Shown: positions 30,538 to 41,717 of the stretch, in pieces
How positions within the stretch are numbered: the first letter of the stretch is position 1
How the letters are laid out: each line of letters begins with the position of its first letter
Assembly: GCA_021292165.1 (NCBI GenBank)
Contig: CM037877.1
Span: 165,256,242 to 165,320,241, forward strand
Direction of reading: 5' to 3'
Origin: Shinisaurus crocodilurus
Lineage: Eukaryota; Chordata; Lepidosauria; Squamata; Shinisauridae
DNA: 64,000 nt
Translations under genes and position numbers: made by a program
The notes under the pieces: generated by a model
What the model was told of the DNA's origin: nothing
Databases searched by the model: none
Seen by the model: the letters and a program-made list of their open reading frames with translations, nothing else

Positions 30538-30960
30538 AAATCTCAAGTTCTTTCTGTCCCAAATATGAAGAAATTTGTGAATTTGGGAAAATTCTTATCA
30601 AAACTGAACTAAAATGAAAGTCCATCTGTGCTGGCCAAATTCAAAAGATGCAGCTACTCCGAGCATGGAGAACATTATGGTGTACCTGCCTGCCTGCCAT
30701 ATAGCTACTATTAAAGATGAGGAGCCTGTAGGTAAAAAGAGGCAGCCACCCTAATTCAGCACTAACATGGTTAAATTTACAGGGATACAAACATACATTT
30801 TTACAAGCTAAGCACCCAAAGCCCTGGGCCTGGATGGATGGTTTCTCCCACATTTGAATTTTTTTAAATCTCAAGTTCTTTCCATCTCAAATGTGGAGAA
30901 ATCTGTGCACTTTAGTACATTCTTATCAAAAACAAACTGAAATGAAATTCTCACCTATCC
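30538..30960. repeat. Imperfect direct repeats, ~330 bp apart
   Basis: A block containing atctcaagttctttc and attcttatcaaaa occurs at 30540-30615 and 30870-30950. The second leads into cacctatccctgct. It may belong to the agggatgg-ended family found at 32.3 and 44.5 kb. Confidence 0.5.
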
Positions 30961-31264
30961 CTGCTTCTCAAGTTGGGGCATGCTCTTCTTTTATGCTGGA
31001 GGATGCTCCTGCCAATGTCACCCTGGAGAGTTGGATTCTTCTTGGTCAAGCTACTTTGGGAGACACAGTGATGTCATGGGGAGCGCACGCATACGCATGG
31101 GACAAAAATGGTGGTTGTCACTTGTCTTGGTATTAATCATCAACCCATCTCTATCGGTGATATAGAGAACTAAAGCAACTACGGTATATAAGAATCCTTC
31201 AGGAAATGGCACATCTCCTTAAAATAACATGCTGCTTGTTAAGAGGATCTCTGGGGCTATAGAT

Positions 31265-31325
31265 ATTTTGTGGTAGTTTTTAATTCTCGGGTGTGTGTGT
31301 GTGGGTGTGTGTGTTAATTTTGTGT
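31265..31325. repeat. GT-rich simple repeat (interrupted)
   Basis: gtgtgtgtgtgtgggtgtgtgt tract near 31292-31312, shortened and interrupted. Confidence 0.7.
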
Positions 31326-31340
31326 ATGTGTCCAAAAGGC

Positions 31341-31500
31341 CTTGAGCATTTATTTATTTATTTACAATATTTCTTGGCCACCTTTCAGGGCAAGAGCCCT
31401 CCCACAGCAGCTTACACAATAAAATCCAATACAGTAAAAACCCATACAATGATAAAACAGCATCATAAAATCAACAGACACCAGCAATAAACCTCATGTT
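31341..31500 (-). repeat. Old L2-type 3' end fragment
   Basis: The tttatttatttacaatatt start, then ggccacctttcagggcaaga and A-rich sequence, read inverted, resemble a L2/MIR-like 3' end. Confidence 0.45.
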
Positions 31501-31504
31501 TATA

Positions 31505-32300
31505 CATCTCATAAGTACAATCATTAAACAATAGTTATTATTGTTGCTATTTTTTTTTATTTCAGATGTATTATTATTAATACTACATTAAGTGTGTAGT
31601 GCAATCACATTAATGTTTGAATATCTGAGGATTAGGAGCTGGTGAATTGAGGAATGCACACACACACTGCCCAGCTGCACAGCTATGAGTGGTGAGACAG
31701 ATTCTTCCCCAAAAGTGAACCGTTTCCTGTCCACAGGTCCAACAGAGTCCTGAGTGGCAAGTCTTAGGAATCACCATTCACCCATAAAGGTGCCCCGGGG
31801 TGCTTGCCTAATATCCTCCCTATCTAGTAAATTTCCCACATATCCCTTCCAAAGAGAACAAAATCAACCCATTTAAACAAACTGCTTGCTTCCCCTCATC
31901 ACCACCAGCATACAGTGGAGTAGTGAAAAGACCCTACTCAACCCTGCAGTGTCCAACTAATCCTGCACTGAGATCAAGCCTAGGGGACCAGAAATCAAAA
32001 GAGGCTGCATCCATGATACAGTGTGCTTAAATAGTCTCCTAGACTCTGTCCCCCCATGTCAAAGTGTCACGGGCCCCCACCTCTGTCCAGTATGGCGCAA
32101 ATCCATCTCTGCCCAGAACTCGGGTCGGGCTGTGGAACGGCTTCCAGATCTGCACATTAGCCTGGAAGCTGAGAATCCATTCAGTTGGTATTGGAATTCA
32201 CAATGATCCTATCCCTCACACGTCCGAACGCGTATGGTGGCAGAGCACAATAAATTTCCTGGTTTTCCTAACTGCCTGAGACTGCAAAAAGACAGGGAGT
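31505..32300. other. Unassigned non-coding sequence
   Basis: No gene or repeat recognised. Short ACAC tract at 31660. Confidence 0.5.
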
Positions 32301-32302
32301 GG

Positions 32303-32720
32303 TAGGGATGGTGGACAAAATGGTTTGGTTCACATTTTAATATGAACCAATATAATTTGCACTTCCCAAAGTAATACATGAACTGAATGCCATTATCATT
32401 TGGTTTTCACACTTCTCCGAATTTTGCAATGCAGTACTCTAACTCAAAAATACATACAGAAATGCATACATTAGGGAAGATTGCATATAAAAAGGCATAT
32501 GCTCAGAGAAATTGCTTGCGAAACTTGGCACCTATTAGGGGAAAGTGCATACAAGGAGGCATATATTAGGAGAAGCGATTACGAAGATGTGAACACTTTT
32601 TTGTGCAGACTTTTTACCAACGCGGATGCAATTCCCAATTACCGATGCAGAAATGGGATGGAACAGGCTTGTGCTTCAGATCAATCGAACACTGTAGAAA
32701 GCAAAACAAACCAATTCATT
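32303..32720. repeat. Dispersed repeat, agggatgg-ended family
   Basis: Begins tagggatggtggacaaaatg and ggttcacattttaatatgaa, which is the inverted counterpart of the right end of 44476-44897. Inside, short words such as cattaggg, gcatata and attagg recur at irregular spacing. The right end is unclear. No coding capacity. Confidence 0.5.
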
Positions 32721-32875
32721 CATCCTGAGGTAGAGGGAGTCAGTCAAGCACCTGGTAAGTCATACCATGCAGCTAGAGGGCTTGCTTTGGGCTTTGTGGG
32801 ACACAAGTTCTGCAGACCTGGGTTACTGCCCCAATGTCCTTTTTAAAGCACCCATTGACATGGGGCATTAACCCA

Positions 32876-32903
<28 letters not shown>
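32876..32903. repeat. (GT)n microsatellite
   Basis: About 14 GT units. Confidence 0.95.
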
Positions 32904-32906
<3 letters not shown>

Positions 32907-32909
32907 GAG

Positions 32910-34370
32910 TGGGTGGAAGTACTTTGGGGTTATTTGGAACAGGGAAATCATATTTGGTAAAAGATTGTGCTCCATCCACGCTCAAGCACCCATTCCTGAA
33001 GCTGCTTGCCTAAAAAACATGAAAACAAAAACAGTGGTGGAGCTCTAATACATGCATTTGCATGGTGTATAGTTAGCCCCTAAGACATAGGAAGGCAATA
33101 TCTTCGATGATCCATCTGGATCAATCTGGATGTGTTCCAGCTTGCATCACTACTAGCAGTCAATGACATTGCTTTGATGATATTTATTTTATCCTCAACT
33201 TCATTGTGAGGGCTTTGTTCTGCCTTCTGAATCCCCACCCCACCCCCCAAAAAAGGCTTTTGTTCCTCTTCTTTCAGATTTGGGGAGCTTGTAAGATTTG
33301 GCCCAAAGTATGTCAGATGGGTCAATCTCCAAATCCACTCTTCAAACGAGTAATCACAGGTTTTCTTGTTTTATTATTCCTATTGCAGGAAAGAAAAGTG
33401 TTTCCTTTCTTCTGGCCTGTTATTTTTGCTCTTACTTTTTAGTAGTGGCAGTGGGGGAGGTAAATGAGTGGCGGGGGGAGCATTAGTCATAATATAGCCA
33501 CTGCTTATGCAAAGAGTACGTTAATTTATAATTTTCTTTAAACTCTCTTCAATTGGCCAAACGAAAACGATGTCTCTTTTACAGGAATTCACTAAGTGCT
33601 CAGGTTTAGTATTTGTTAATTGAGGTAAAACTCTTAAAGCCATTAGGCAATTTAAATGTAGCTCTCTTTGAGCAATATCCTTTATTGGATTCCCCCATTA
33701 TCCTTTAAATATCTTGGTGAGCAAGGGGATAAAATTAGAAAGAATTTGTTTGCTTTAAATTGCCAGCCTCTGCTTGATAAAAACTATTAGCTATTTAGCT
33801 AATTGGACGGCTCTTCCATTATCATTAATTGGCAGAATTAATACAATTAAAATGGTGGCTTTATCTAAATGTTTGTGTTTATTTCCACGTGTACCCATCA
33901 AGCTTCCTAACATGTTTTGAAAGCTTTCAATTCTCCAATTAGCTTTGTGGCTTTTCAGGGTTAGAGCTAAGATTAATTTGGAAACTCTGCAACTTCCCTT
34001 ACAGTCAGCTGGGATGGCTTACTCCTGCTTGTAAAGTTACTTATTATAATAAGTTATTCCCTGATACAAACCTTCCTGTCATGGTGCCAAGTGGTGAATC
34101 ATTTGGCACATTAAACACAGGGCCTGATCAACGGTAGGAGTAAGGGCCTTTCTGAACGATGGGGTTGTTTGCACAATCATTGCATAGTCGTTGCACTATT
34201 TCCAGGCATACCTCTCCAAGTTAGTGCTTCTGTTGCAGGTAAATCTTCTTTCCCCACCACTCAGCTGACAGTATAATAGCCGCTTGAGGTGTCCAAAGGT
34301 GTCCAACCCTGTAAGGTTGGTCAATATTATCATAAGCAGAACAAGAGGGGAAGGCACCAGTGTATAAATA
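32910..34370. other. Non-coding region, possible conserved element at 33490-34080
   Basis: No gene. The sub-interval 33490-34080 is repeat-free, AT-rich and dense in homeodomain-type words (attagctatttagctaatt, cattaattgg). It is a candidate conserved regulatory element only by inspection. Confidence 0.35.
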
Positions 34371-34376
34371 CGAAAC

Positions 34377-34438
34377 GAAAGAGAAAGAAGTTTCAGGTGC
34401 CAATTAAAACATTGGCACCTGAGACTTCTTTCTCTTTC
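34377..34438. repeat. Near-perfect hairpin (28-bp arms)
   Basis: Arms 34377-34404 and 34411-34438 are inverted with one mismatch (motif caggtgccaat/attggcacctg) around a 6-bp spacer. Confidence 0.9.
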
Positions 34439-34514
34439 ATTTTGTTTTGTTTTTCAATATTGTTATACCCATTTTGCAGAGGAGGGGCTGAGGCTGCAGG
34501 TTGGCAGAAGGTGG

Positions 34515-34580
34515 CCTTCTCCAACATGGTGCTCTCCAGTTGTGCTGGACTGCAAGTCTCATAATTCTCGGCCGGGTTGG
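34515..34580. repeat. Half copy of hAT-type palindromic MITE
   Basis: tccaacatggtgctctccag and gctggactgcaagtctca correspond to one arm of the MITE at 59542-59677. The other arm is missing. Confidence 0.5.
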
Positions 34581-34687
34581 CGCCAAGTTGTAGAAGGCTA
34601 GTCTAAGGCCACCAAGGAAGTTCATGGCAGGGGAAAGATTTGAACTGGAGACTTTGTGGGTCACAACTCAATATCTTAGGCCACAGT

Positions 34688-34752
34688 TCAGTGTACATTC
34701 ACCAGGGAGTAAATCCCATTGAACTCATTTGAGTAGACACGTATAGAATTCC
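34688..34752. mobile_element. Palindromic MITE (aatccta family), partial
   Basis: Contains agggagtaaatcccattgaa and gagtagacacgtatagaatt, matching the core and right end of the family; the left end is degraded. Confidence 0.55.
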
Positions 34753-34759
34753 ACTGTTT

Positions 34760-35085
34760 GCCACTAGTATTCACCAGCAAGAAACTAGATGTCATTGTGC
34801 TTATATGGGTGGTTAAAGATGACCAGTTTTACCACATATTCTATTACACATCTGTACCTGATGTGTAGTAAAATTACCTTACCTGACACTTGGCAGGATA
34901 ATCCAGATGACCAAGTTACCCTGAAGGGAGAGAGTGTGTTCATCTTTGTGGGTTCTATGACAACTGGTGATGAATGACACAACCTCCTCTAGGCCCACCT
35001 TATCTTGTGCATTTTCTAAACGCTTTTTTAAAATGTGTCCATGTTCATGTGTGTGTGCAACAATTTCTTTAAAGGCAGAGTGCTC
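34760..35085. other. Unassigned non-coding sequence
   Basis: No gene or clear repeat. Confidence 0.5.
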
Positions 35086-35089
35086 CCAT

Positions 35090-35113
35090 TAATTAATTAA
35101 TTAATTAATTAAG
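35090..35113. repeat. (AATT)n microsatellite
   Basis: Six attaatta-type tetramer units. Confidence 0.9.
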
Positions 35114-35159
35114 TTGTATAGTCAACAGCAGCAAAGCTAACCTCTCTCCTTGTAGCCAT

Positions 35160-35250
35160 ACCAACTTTCTTTCTTTCAATTATATCCTGCCTTTTTCCCT
35201 GCAAGGAACCCAAGGTGGCTTACATAATCCTCCTCCTCCTCCTCTATCCT
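35160..35250 (-). mobile_element. MIR-like SINE 3' fragment
   Basis: aattatatcctgccttttt and ggaacccaaggtggcttac match the 3' half of the SINE at 26282. The head is absent. Confidence 0.65.
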
Positions 35251-35293
35251 TTGTGAACCTTTGGATTCTGCCCTCTCCCTTTTCTTTTAAAAA

Positions 35294-35950
35294 TTGTATT
35301 CATTGAATGCCCAGCTTTGGCTGAAGTGCCAGCTGCATCCTTTTTCTGGAAAAGAAGGCTCTGGCTACAGTGACACATGCCTTAGTCACCTCCTGATTGG
35401 ACTACTGCAGCATATTCTACATGGGGCTGCCCTTGAAGGCTGTTCAGAAACCGTAGCTGGGGGGGGGGGATGTGGAAGCCAGACTATTGTCATCATACAA
35501 CAGTTGCACTGGCTGCCAATTTGTTTCTGAGTTCAATTCAAGGTGCTGGCTCTTATCTACAAAGCCATAAATGGCTTGGTGCCACAATACCTGAACCACC
35601 ACCTCCTTCCATATCAGCCTGCCTATACTTTACAGTCATCATCTGAGGCCCTGCTATATGTCCCACCACCAAATGAGGTTTGGTTGGTGGGAACATGGGA
35701 CAGGGCCTTTTCTGTGGAGGCACCCCTTCTCAGGGGGATTCGATTGGCTCCCTCACTGCTTTCCTTTGGGCAAGCAGTGAAGATATTTTTAATTGGCTTT
35801 GCTTTATGGGTTGATTGATGCTTTTGTTCCTAATTGTGGTGCTTTGCTTTTAAACTTTTAAGTTTTGTGGGTTGAAGTGTTTTTAAAAAATTAGTTACAC
35901 AGCTTTGTGAATCTTTGACTAAAAGGCAGTGTAGCAATACTTTTAATAGC
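35294..35950 (+). pseudogene. Old L2 ORF C-terminal fragment
   Basis: The plus strand shows remnants of the L2 tail: ctcctgattggactactgca, then ttgcactggctgccaatttg and caaggtgctggctcttatct. Encoded scraps LALIYKAINGLVPQYL and GTWDRAFSVEAPLL match the L2 tail at 15.9-16.3 kb (VLTFKTLYGSGPVYL, GTRKRAFSVAAPVL). Several frameshifts and a poly-G run at 35461-35470 break it. Confidence 0.75.
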
Positions 35951-35954
35951 ATCA

Positions 35955-37480
35955 CTAACATCATACAGCAACTGCTGCGTACTCTGCTTCTCCAGCTCTG
36001 CAAAGCTCAACACCCCTGGTTTTAAAACAAGTCACCTTGGGTAGGACTATACCATCCACCAGCAAAAGTACCGCCAACCCATAACATGAGGAGAGAATAT
36101 CAGGGCTACTACAATTATCATGCTAAGCATGCAATCCATAGTTAATCATCACCACACCACCGGAGTCAATTAAGAGATCCCCTGCTGTAGTGTCATTATC
36201 TCAAGAGTGCCAATCCTTATGCCAGGCTCATCTAAAATCCCCCACACACACACACCAGCTCAAAAAATAGTAGCTGTCCCTTTGCCAGAGAAGCAGTTGC
36301 CCCAGTCCCAATGTGAGGCAAACTTGAAATCTTGATAACTTGCCCAGCATCTGAAACAGAATTGCTGTGGTGCGTGGCATTGGTAAAACTCCCCCTCGCT
36401 AACCTGTGCAAAGTCTCCTTTCACACATTACCCCCTCAGATGGCTTTATGTTGTCGACATCATGCAGTGAACACTTCTTCTAAATTTGCCCTCACCTGGT
36501 GACAGCTAGTGTTTACTGTGTCAGGCAGCTCTTTCATTTCTGAGCCTTTCACCTGACATGGTAAATACCAGCTGTCACCAGATGCATTCATGAACATTCA
36601 CCATGCAAAATTGACTAGGTAAAAGAATCTTGTCATGCCTTTGCCTGTTGTTGTTGGGTTTTTTTTAAAGTAATGTGTGAATCTTTCCTGAGTGCCAGTA
36701 GAGATGGGAGTATGACTTACAGATCAGAACATAGTAGGGCTCCCAGGTCAGACTCAGTTTAGCTGGCCTATCTAGTCTAACACATTGCCCAAATGTAACA
36801 CACGTTCCCTTTAGACCCCAGCAGGTCTCCAGTGTTCTAAAAGATGTCAGATATATTTATTCCAGGGTACCTGTCAACCTACACTAAGGATAAGGAACTG
36901 GTGGCATTGTGAATTCCCTCAAAGGTTGTGCCTGCACAGACACTTCTTCTGCACCCTGACTGGGACTAACTATAACACTTCAGGGAAAGTGGAACAATTC
37001 TGCGATAGGAACAATTCTCCTGGTGGAAGTAGTACTTTGAAATGATCTAATTATATTCACAAACATCCAATTTTCTTCAAAGTTTGGACTTGGATGTTTC
37101 AAAGATACTATCTAGACCCTATTTGACCAGGAATAATGATAAATGTTGCTCCTCTGAACTGAAGAGTAGATCTTCATTATTTCTCATATTTTATCAAATC
37201 CCTGTTGTACGCCCTGAGACTGAAAGTGGTCATCTTGTCCTGAGTTGTTCCCCTTCCATAGCATCTAGGAGCACTTACCTAGATAGAGATACAAAGTGAT
37301 ACAGGCAATACAGAGTCATCACTTTGGTAAGCTCTTTCTCCTCTGCACCCTCCATATCATTGGCTTGGATTTAAGGAACCATGAGCAGAAGGAGAAGATG
37401 TATCAGTACAGTTCCATAAACTCTTGTGCAAGCACTAGCAGAAGAACTCTTACCATGTGGTTCCACAATGTAACAGAGTT
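35955..37480. other. Unassigned non-coding sequence
   Basis: No gene. A CR1/SINE-like scrap may lie at 36715-36795 (gtcagactcagtttagctg). Nothing else recognised. Confidence 0.45.
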
Positions 37481-37488
37481 TCTTACAC

Positions 37489-37822
37489 GGGGGAAGGGCT
37501 ACAACTGCAGTGGTAGAGCATATGCTTTGCATGCAGGAGGCCTCGAAGTAGGGCTGGGAAAAACTCCTGTCTGAAGCCCTGGAGAACCTCTGTCAGTCAG
37601 TGTAGACCAGGGGTAGGAAAACTGGTGGCCCTCCAGATGTTGTTGGACTTGAACTCCCATCAGCATCTGTCAGCATAACCAGTTGTCAGGGATGATGGGA
37701 GTTGTAGTCCAGCCACATCTAAAGGGCAACCAATTTCCCCACTCCTGGTGTAGACCATACTGAACTAGATGGACCAATTGGTCTGATTCAGCATAAGGTG
37801 GCTTCCTGTGTTACAGTATGAG
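37489..37822 (+). mobile_element. tRNA-headed SINE interrupted by a hAT-like MITE
   Basis: Head gggaagggctacaactgc, then box A-like agtggtagagca and tgctttgcatgcaggagg. The box B region is deleted at cctcgaagta. The body gtagggctgggaaaaactcc follows. It is split at 37608-37747 by the MITE and resumes catactgaactagatggacc to cttcctgtgttac. Confidence 0.85.
37608..37747. mobile_element. hAT-type MITE with 8-bp duplication
   Basis: 140 bp with imperfect inverted ends (caggggtaggaaaactgg and ccaatttccccactcctg). The 8-bp duplication gtgtagac is found at 37600-37607 and 37748-37755. CAGGGG ends plus an 8-bp duplication fitting nTnnnnAn are hAT hallmarks. No coding capacity. Confidence 0.9.
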
Positions 37823-37869
37823 AAACATTGTGAACAAGGAAGATACAGGCTGTAGCAAATACATTCTAG

Positions 37870-38095
37870 TTGATTAAAAAAAAAAAAGATATTGAGAAAG
37901 CTTATGCAAAGCCTTGTATAAGAGCCTGAGCAAACAGAAGAACTTGTCTAGATTTGGGATCACTTTTCTCATGCAGCACCCTCCTGCTAGGTTGGGAACA
38001 GATCTTCCTTGAGCAGAAGAGGCTTTCTGCTTTGGGGCCAAGCCATTGTCACCTAGGCCAAGGCCAGGGAAGCTTGCGATGTGATGCTGGTGTAT
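37870..38095. other. Unassigned non-coding sequence
   Basis: Poly-A run near 37877-37887. No gene. Confidence 0.5.
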
Positions 38096-38107
38096 CATCA
38101 TATAGTG

Positions 38108-38404
38108 CAGGGGTGGGCAACAGATGGCCCTTGGGACAAATGCCCCCCCACAATGTAGTCCCTTCTCTCCACCATCACTGCTACCATGCTGCCAAAATTT
38201 GTGGCAGCAAAAAAGCCTGTGATTTGCCATGGAACTTTGGTGGCAAACTGAAAACAAATTTGTCCATTTCCCCCCTCCATAGCAGAAAAACCACTACTTT
38301 TTTTGCCATCACCGAATTTGGCAGCAAGGGGGTGGAAGGAGTGTGGCCCGCAGTGGGGTCCAGGGGTGGGTCAATAGTGGTTCCTGGGCCCACCCCCAAC
38401 CCTG
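38108..38404. mobile_element. hAT-type non-autonomous element with 8-bp duplication
   Basis: 297 bp beginning caggggtgggcaac and ending cacccccaaccctg. It is flanked by the 8-bp duplication atatagtg (38100-38107 and 38405-38412). No transposase. It differs internally from the 140-bp MITE family. Confidence 0.88.
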
Positions 38405-38414
38405 ATATAGTGCA

Positions 38415-39020
38415 TGCATCCAGGTGTTACAGCAGGGAGAACTCACCATGGAGATGCTGTATCTGGCAGCATCCCCATAGCAGGATTAACATGTAGCCCA
38501 GCCCTGAGCATTACATGCTGATTCCCCCAGTATATCCACTGCCAATAAAAATGGACAAGGGTGGTCTCTTGGTGAATACATGACATCACTTTACAGGCCA
38601 TGCCTCATCTTGGAAATCTTGTCCCTTTGAAACTGTTCCCTCAGTGCTTCTAGTGGAAAAGCTAAAGCAAATCCTGTTGAAGTCTTGATGCTACATGCAA
38701 TAATATCCAATAAAATGCTTAGGGAAACCTTTGAAATGGCTTCACAGAGCTAAATTAATACATACAGTCTCATTTTACTTATTGGTATTGAACCACCCCA
38801 TGCTCTGTTTCAGGTTGTTTCTAGACTTCCCACCCACCAAGAATCTCTTTCTGACAGGGCAGAATACCCCAATGAAGTCTTTGTGTCTTTGAGGAAATCA
38901 TAATAAAGTCTTGGATTAACCAAAGGACTAATGCAACATGCGTACCCTGCCCCAACAGGATTAATTTACACATCAGCCTTGTTCCTTGTTCTGCAATTAA
39001 AACTCCAGTGGCTGAATGTC
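38415..39020. other. Unassigned non-coding sequence
   Basis: No gene or clear repeat. Confidence 0.5.
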
Positions 39021-39022
39021 AG

Positions 39023-39025
<3 letters not shown>

Positions 39026-39085
<60 letters not shown>
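39026..39085. repeat. Compound (GT)n(GA)n microsatellite
   Basis: About 13 GT units followed by about 16 GA units. Confidence 0.95.
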
Positions 39086-39088
<3 letters not shown>

Positions 39089-39259
39089 CATTCTATTTTA
39101 TTATCTCTTCCTTTAACAGTCATTAGTTCAGTTTTTGGCACACACTTAGAAAAAAAAATAAGCACATTCATGAGACAGATTTTACTGAGGGGAGAGAAAG
39201 TTTTCATTTGAGAAGGCGCTTGCCAATACCAAATCTCAATCTTGGGCCATTCCAAGTAA

Positions 39260-39540
39260 CAATAGGAATCCAGGTAGCTGCCTTACTCAGATGGTTGGCC
39301 CATCAAGCTCAGTATTATCTACTCCAGCCTTTCCCAGCCTGATGCCCCGCAGACGTGCTGGACTGCAGCTCCCAGAATTCCCAGCCAGCATGGCCATTGG
39401 TCACTCATACTGGCAACAGCTCTCTAAGGTTTCCAATAGGAATTTTCCCAGCTTTATCTGGAGATTCTGGGGACTGAACCAGGGACCTTTAGCATGCAAA
39501 GCATGTGCTCTACCACTAAGTTATGACCCTTCCCCACACA
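39260..39540 (-). mobile_element. tRNA-headed SINE, minus strand, interrupted
   Basis: Inverted head at 39500-39535: on the minus strand tagtggtagagcacatgct, then ctttgcatgc and box B-like ggttcagtccc. Body cagctttatctggag. The 3' part lies at 39260-39324. It is interrupted by a partial hAT-type MITE at about 39325-39400, close to the same SINE position as the copy at 37.6 kb. Confidence 0.8.
39325..39400. mobile_element. Partial hAT-type MITE inside SINE
   Basis: cagcctttcccagcctgatg, then ggactgcagctcccagaatt and cagcatggccattggtca. It corresponds to the left arm and centre of the family. The right arm is lost, so no clean duplication can be read. Confidence 0.6.
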
Positions 39541-39544
39541 TCTC

Positions 39545-39900
39545 TGAGCATGCACACAATACCGTTTACTCCCCACTGAGTAATCATGACTTACCCCCAC
39601 ACCTCTAGGCTTAGGAGACAGGGGAACTGCTGCACTTCCACACTGGTTCAAACCCCAAGTTCAGTTCAGTTTCGTTTTAGAAATGTAACAGGATAAGTTG
39701 GACTTTGAGGAAGTGATTTCAAGAGGCAGATTTTTAGTTGCTGAGATAGTATCATCTATGTTTCCAGTTTAAGACTAGACTGTATAAATAAGAAACAATG
39801 CCAAACACTAGGTGGATTTTTTTCCCCCAAAGACCCCTCAAAGAAAATATTTGGTTGGGGTTTTTTTTTTCTGGTCCCTCCCCTCCCCTTGCCTCTCTGC
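39545..39900. other. Unassigned non-coding sequence
   Basis: Poly-T run at 39861-39870. No gene. Confidence 0.5.
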
Positions 39901-39906
39901 CTCTCT

Positions 39907-39908
39907 GC

Positions 39909-39949
<41 letters not shown>

Positions 39950-39950
39950 T
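39907..39950. repeat. Compound (TC)n(AC)n microsatellite
   Basis: About 10 TC then 12 AC units. Confidence 0.95.
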
Positions 39951-39954
39951 TTAA

Positions 39955-41350
39955 AATGCCATGTGTGAAGAATACAATTGTTATTATCCCAAAGACTTTA
40001 CTTGTCTGCTTACTGCATCTCTGTTTATGAAATGCCATAACAAAAGTGAGCTCATGCTTGTGTGCTTCCACTGCGTGATGTTCCTGTGTGCCAGATGGGC
40101 ACTTTCATGACTGTATGAGCGTGGATTATTTCATTTCCTACATCTGGGACTCCAAATGGCTGTGCAGAATGCCACAGGAGAGAGGCATGGCTTTTTCAGC
40201 CGGGGAAACTGGCCTTCGCAAGGGAGCCCACTAGATCAGAGGGTATCAAGCAGAAGGGGTGCCCCGTGTGGGTATCAGCAAGTTCACATACCACTGGGGC
40301 CAGGAGGGAAACCTTTAGAAGCAGGAACAAAGCAAAAAGAAACAATAACAAATGCTGTATGTCAGCTTTGGGGAAAGGAAGGGGGGAGGGAAAGAGGGGA
40401 GAAGGGGGAAATAATAAACCATGAGCAATTTCTTGGCCAGCCATCAAAGATGGGTTTGAAATGCTGCATTGTTATGGTGGAGAGATGCTATGACCTTCAG
40501 ACTATACCACAAGCAGTAGGCATGGCGCACGACAAATCGTGTAAAGGGTGCTGGTATTTACTACAGCACTTGGCTTCATTTGGACTGATCTCCAGTTGGA
40601 AACTTGGCCAACAAAGTCTGATCAGTGGGTTCCTGCAGCACCATTTCAACATGGATAACTCTACCATTCCGCAGCTTTAAAAAAAGAGGGGGTGCTAAGA
40701 AAAGGTACATGACACAAATCAATGCTCCCATGCGACACCCCGTTCATTTAACTGGAGTCATCTGAGAGCTGCATAGCATCTGACTTGCAAAGCCATAGGA
40801 TATGCTTGGTCACAAGGGGCCCTGTTCAGCTCAGCTATGAACTCATGGGGTGCCCCGCCTGTCAAATAGCACCTGTGGTGACAAAAAAGATGCCTCTGGG
40901 CTCGATGAGGGCAGGTGGAGGGAAAATGATGCTTATACCACACACACAAACCCGGTCATTGAAACCTGCCTCCTGAAATAGAAAACTGCTCCTGGAGCAA
41001 AAGTCTTCCCCCATCACCCACCCTTCGAATAGGAGTGCAGTTATCTGAAGAATGAAAGTAGGTGTGTCCTGTTCTTTTTAAGCAGAGATAAAATTGAGAA
41101 AAAATCAGTAGGGTCAGTCATGTGACACAGGGCCAAACCAGCTCTACTGGCAAGCCTAGGAACAGCACAGCTGAAGGCCGATCAACTACATTAGGAATAG
41201 GCAACGCACACGACCAGGCCATCCCACAGCTTTTGGCATGGCCAGCACCACACTTCTCAATGTGAGACTGTACACTAGAATGCTCTACAGCATTTGCGGG
41301 GCAGGGGATGTCTTGGCACACAGTCAGTCCTTGCAGAGATGGAATGGTTC
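39955..41350. other. Unassigned non-coding sequence
   Basis: Short frames without domains on both strands, including a 174-codon plus-strand frame at 40156-40680 with no recognisable motif and unremarkable composition; treated as chance. Purine-rich tract at 40378-40410. Confidence 0.45.
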
Positions 41351-41445
41351 CACTCACTCTACAAGAGAGGCCATGGCTCAATGGTGGAGCACCTGCCGAC
41401 ATCTCCAGATCAGACTGGGGGGGAAGCTGACATGATGCTCTAGAG

Positions 41446-41551
41446 CAATGTTCTCCAACCTTGGGTCCCCAGATGTTTTTGGCCTACAACTCCCAGCATG
41501 CTGGGAGTTGTAGGCCAAAAACATCTGGGGACCCAAGGTTGGAAAACACTG
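41446..41551. mobile_element. hAT-type MITE, almost perfect palindrome
   Basis: 106 bp made of two 53-bp arms meeting at 41498/41499 (centre cagcatgctg) with only two mismatched pairs (near 41448 and 41453). It is bracketed by the 8-bp duplication ctctagag (41438-41445, 41552-41559), which is itself palindromic and fits nTCTAGAn. No spacer is left between the arms, unlike the other family members. Confidence 0.93.
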
Positions 41552-41581
41552 CTCTAGAGAACTGGTGTGTAGAGTCTAGGC

Positions 41582-41717
41582 CATGGGTAGGCAGCCTGGT
41601 GCCCTCCAGTTGTTTCGGACTACAACTCTCAGCATCCCTGACCATTGGCCATGTTGACTGAGGCTGATGGGAGTTGTAGTCCAAAACATCTAGAGAGCAC
41701 TCTGTGGCCTCTCCCTG
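41582..41717. mobile_element. hAT-type MITE, diverged
   Basis: catgggtaggcagcctggtg, then ggactacaactctcagcatc, tgggagttgtagtccaaaac and ending ggcctctccctg. Palindromic family as at 59.5 kb. Flanking 8-mers do not match (gtctaggc, accacagt). Confidence 0.7.

Noticed and set aside
32470..32600. CRISPR-like array of spaced repeats
   Set aside because: Words recur at irregular spacing with substitutions, in a eukaryotic transposon-like repeat.
37489..37530. Possible tRNA gene (agtggtagagca)
   Set aside because: The box A-like head belongs to a SINE; there is no box B at the right distance and no cloverleaf.
40156..40680. 174-codon plus-strand frame
   Set aside because: No domain, signal or membrane segment; no splice context; length is not exceptional for 64 kb.
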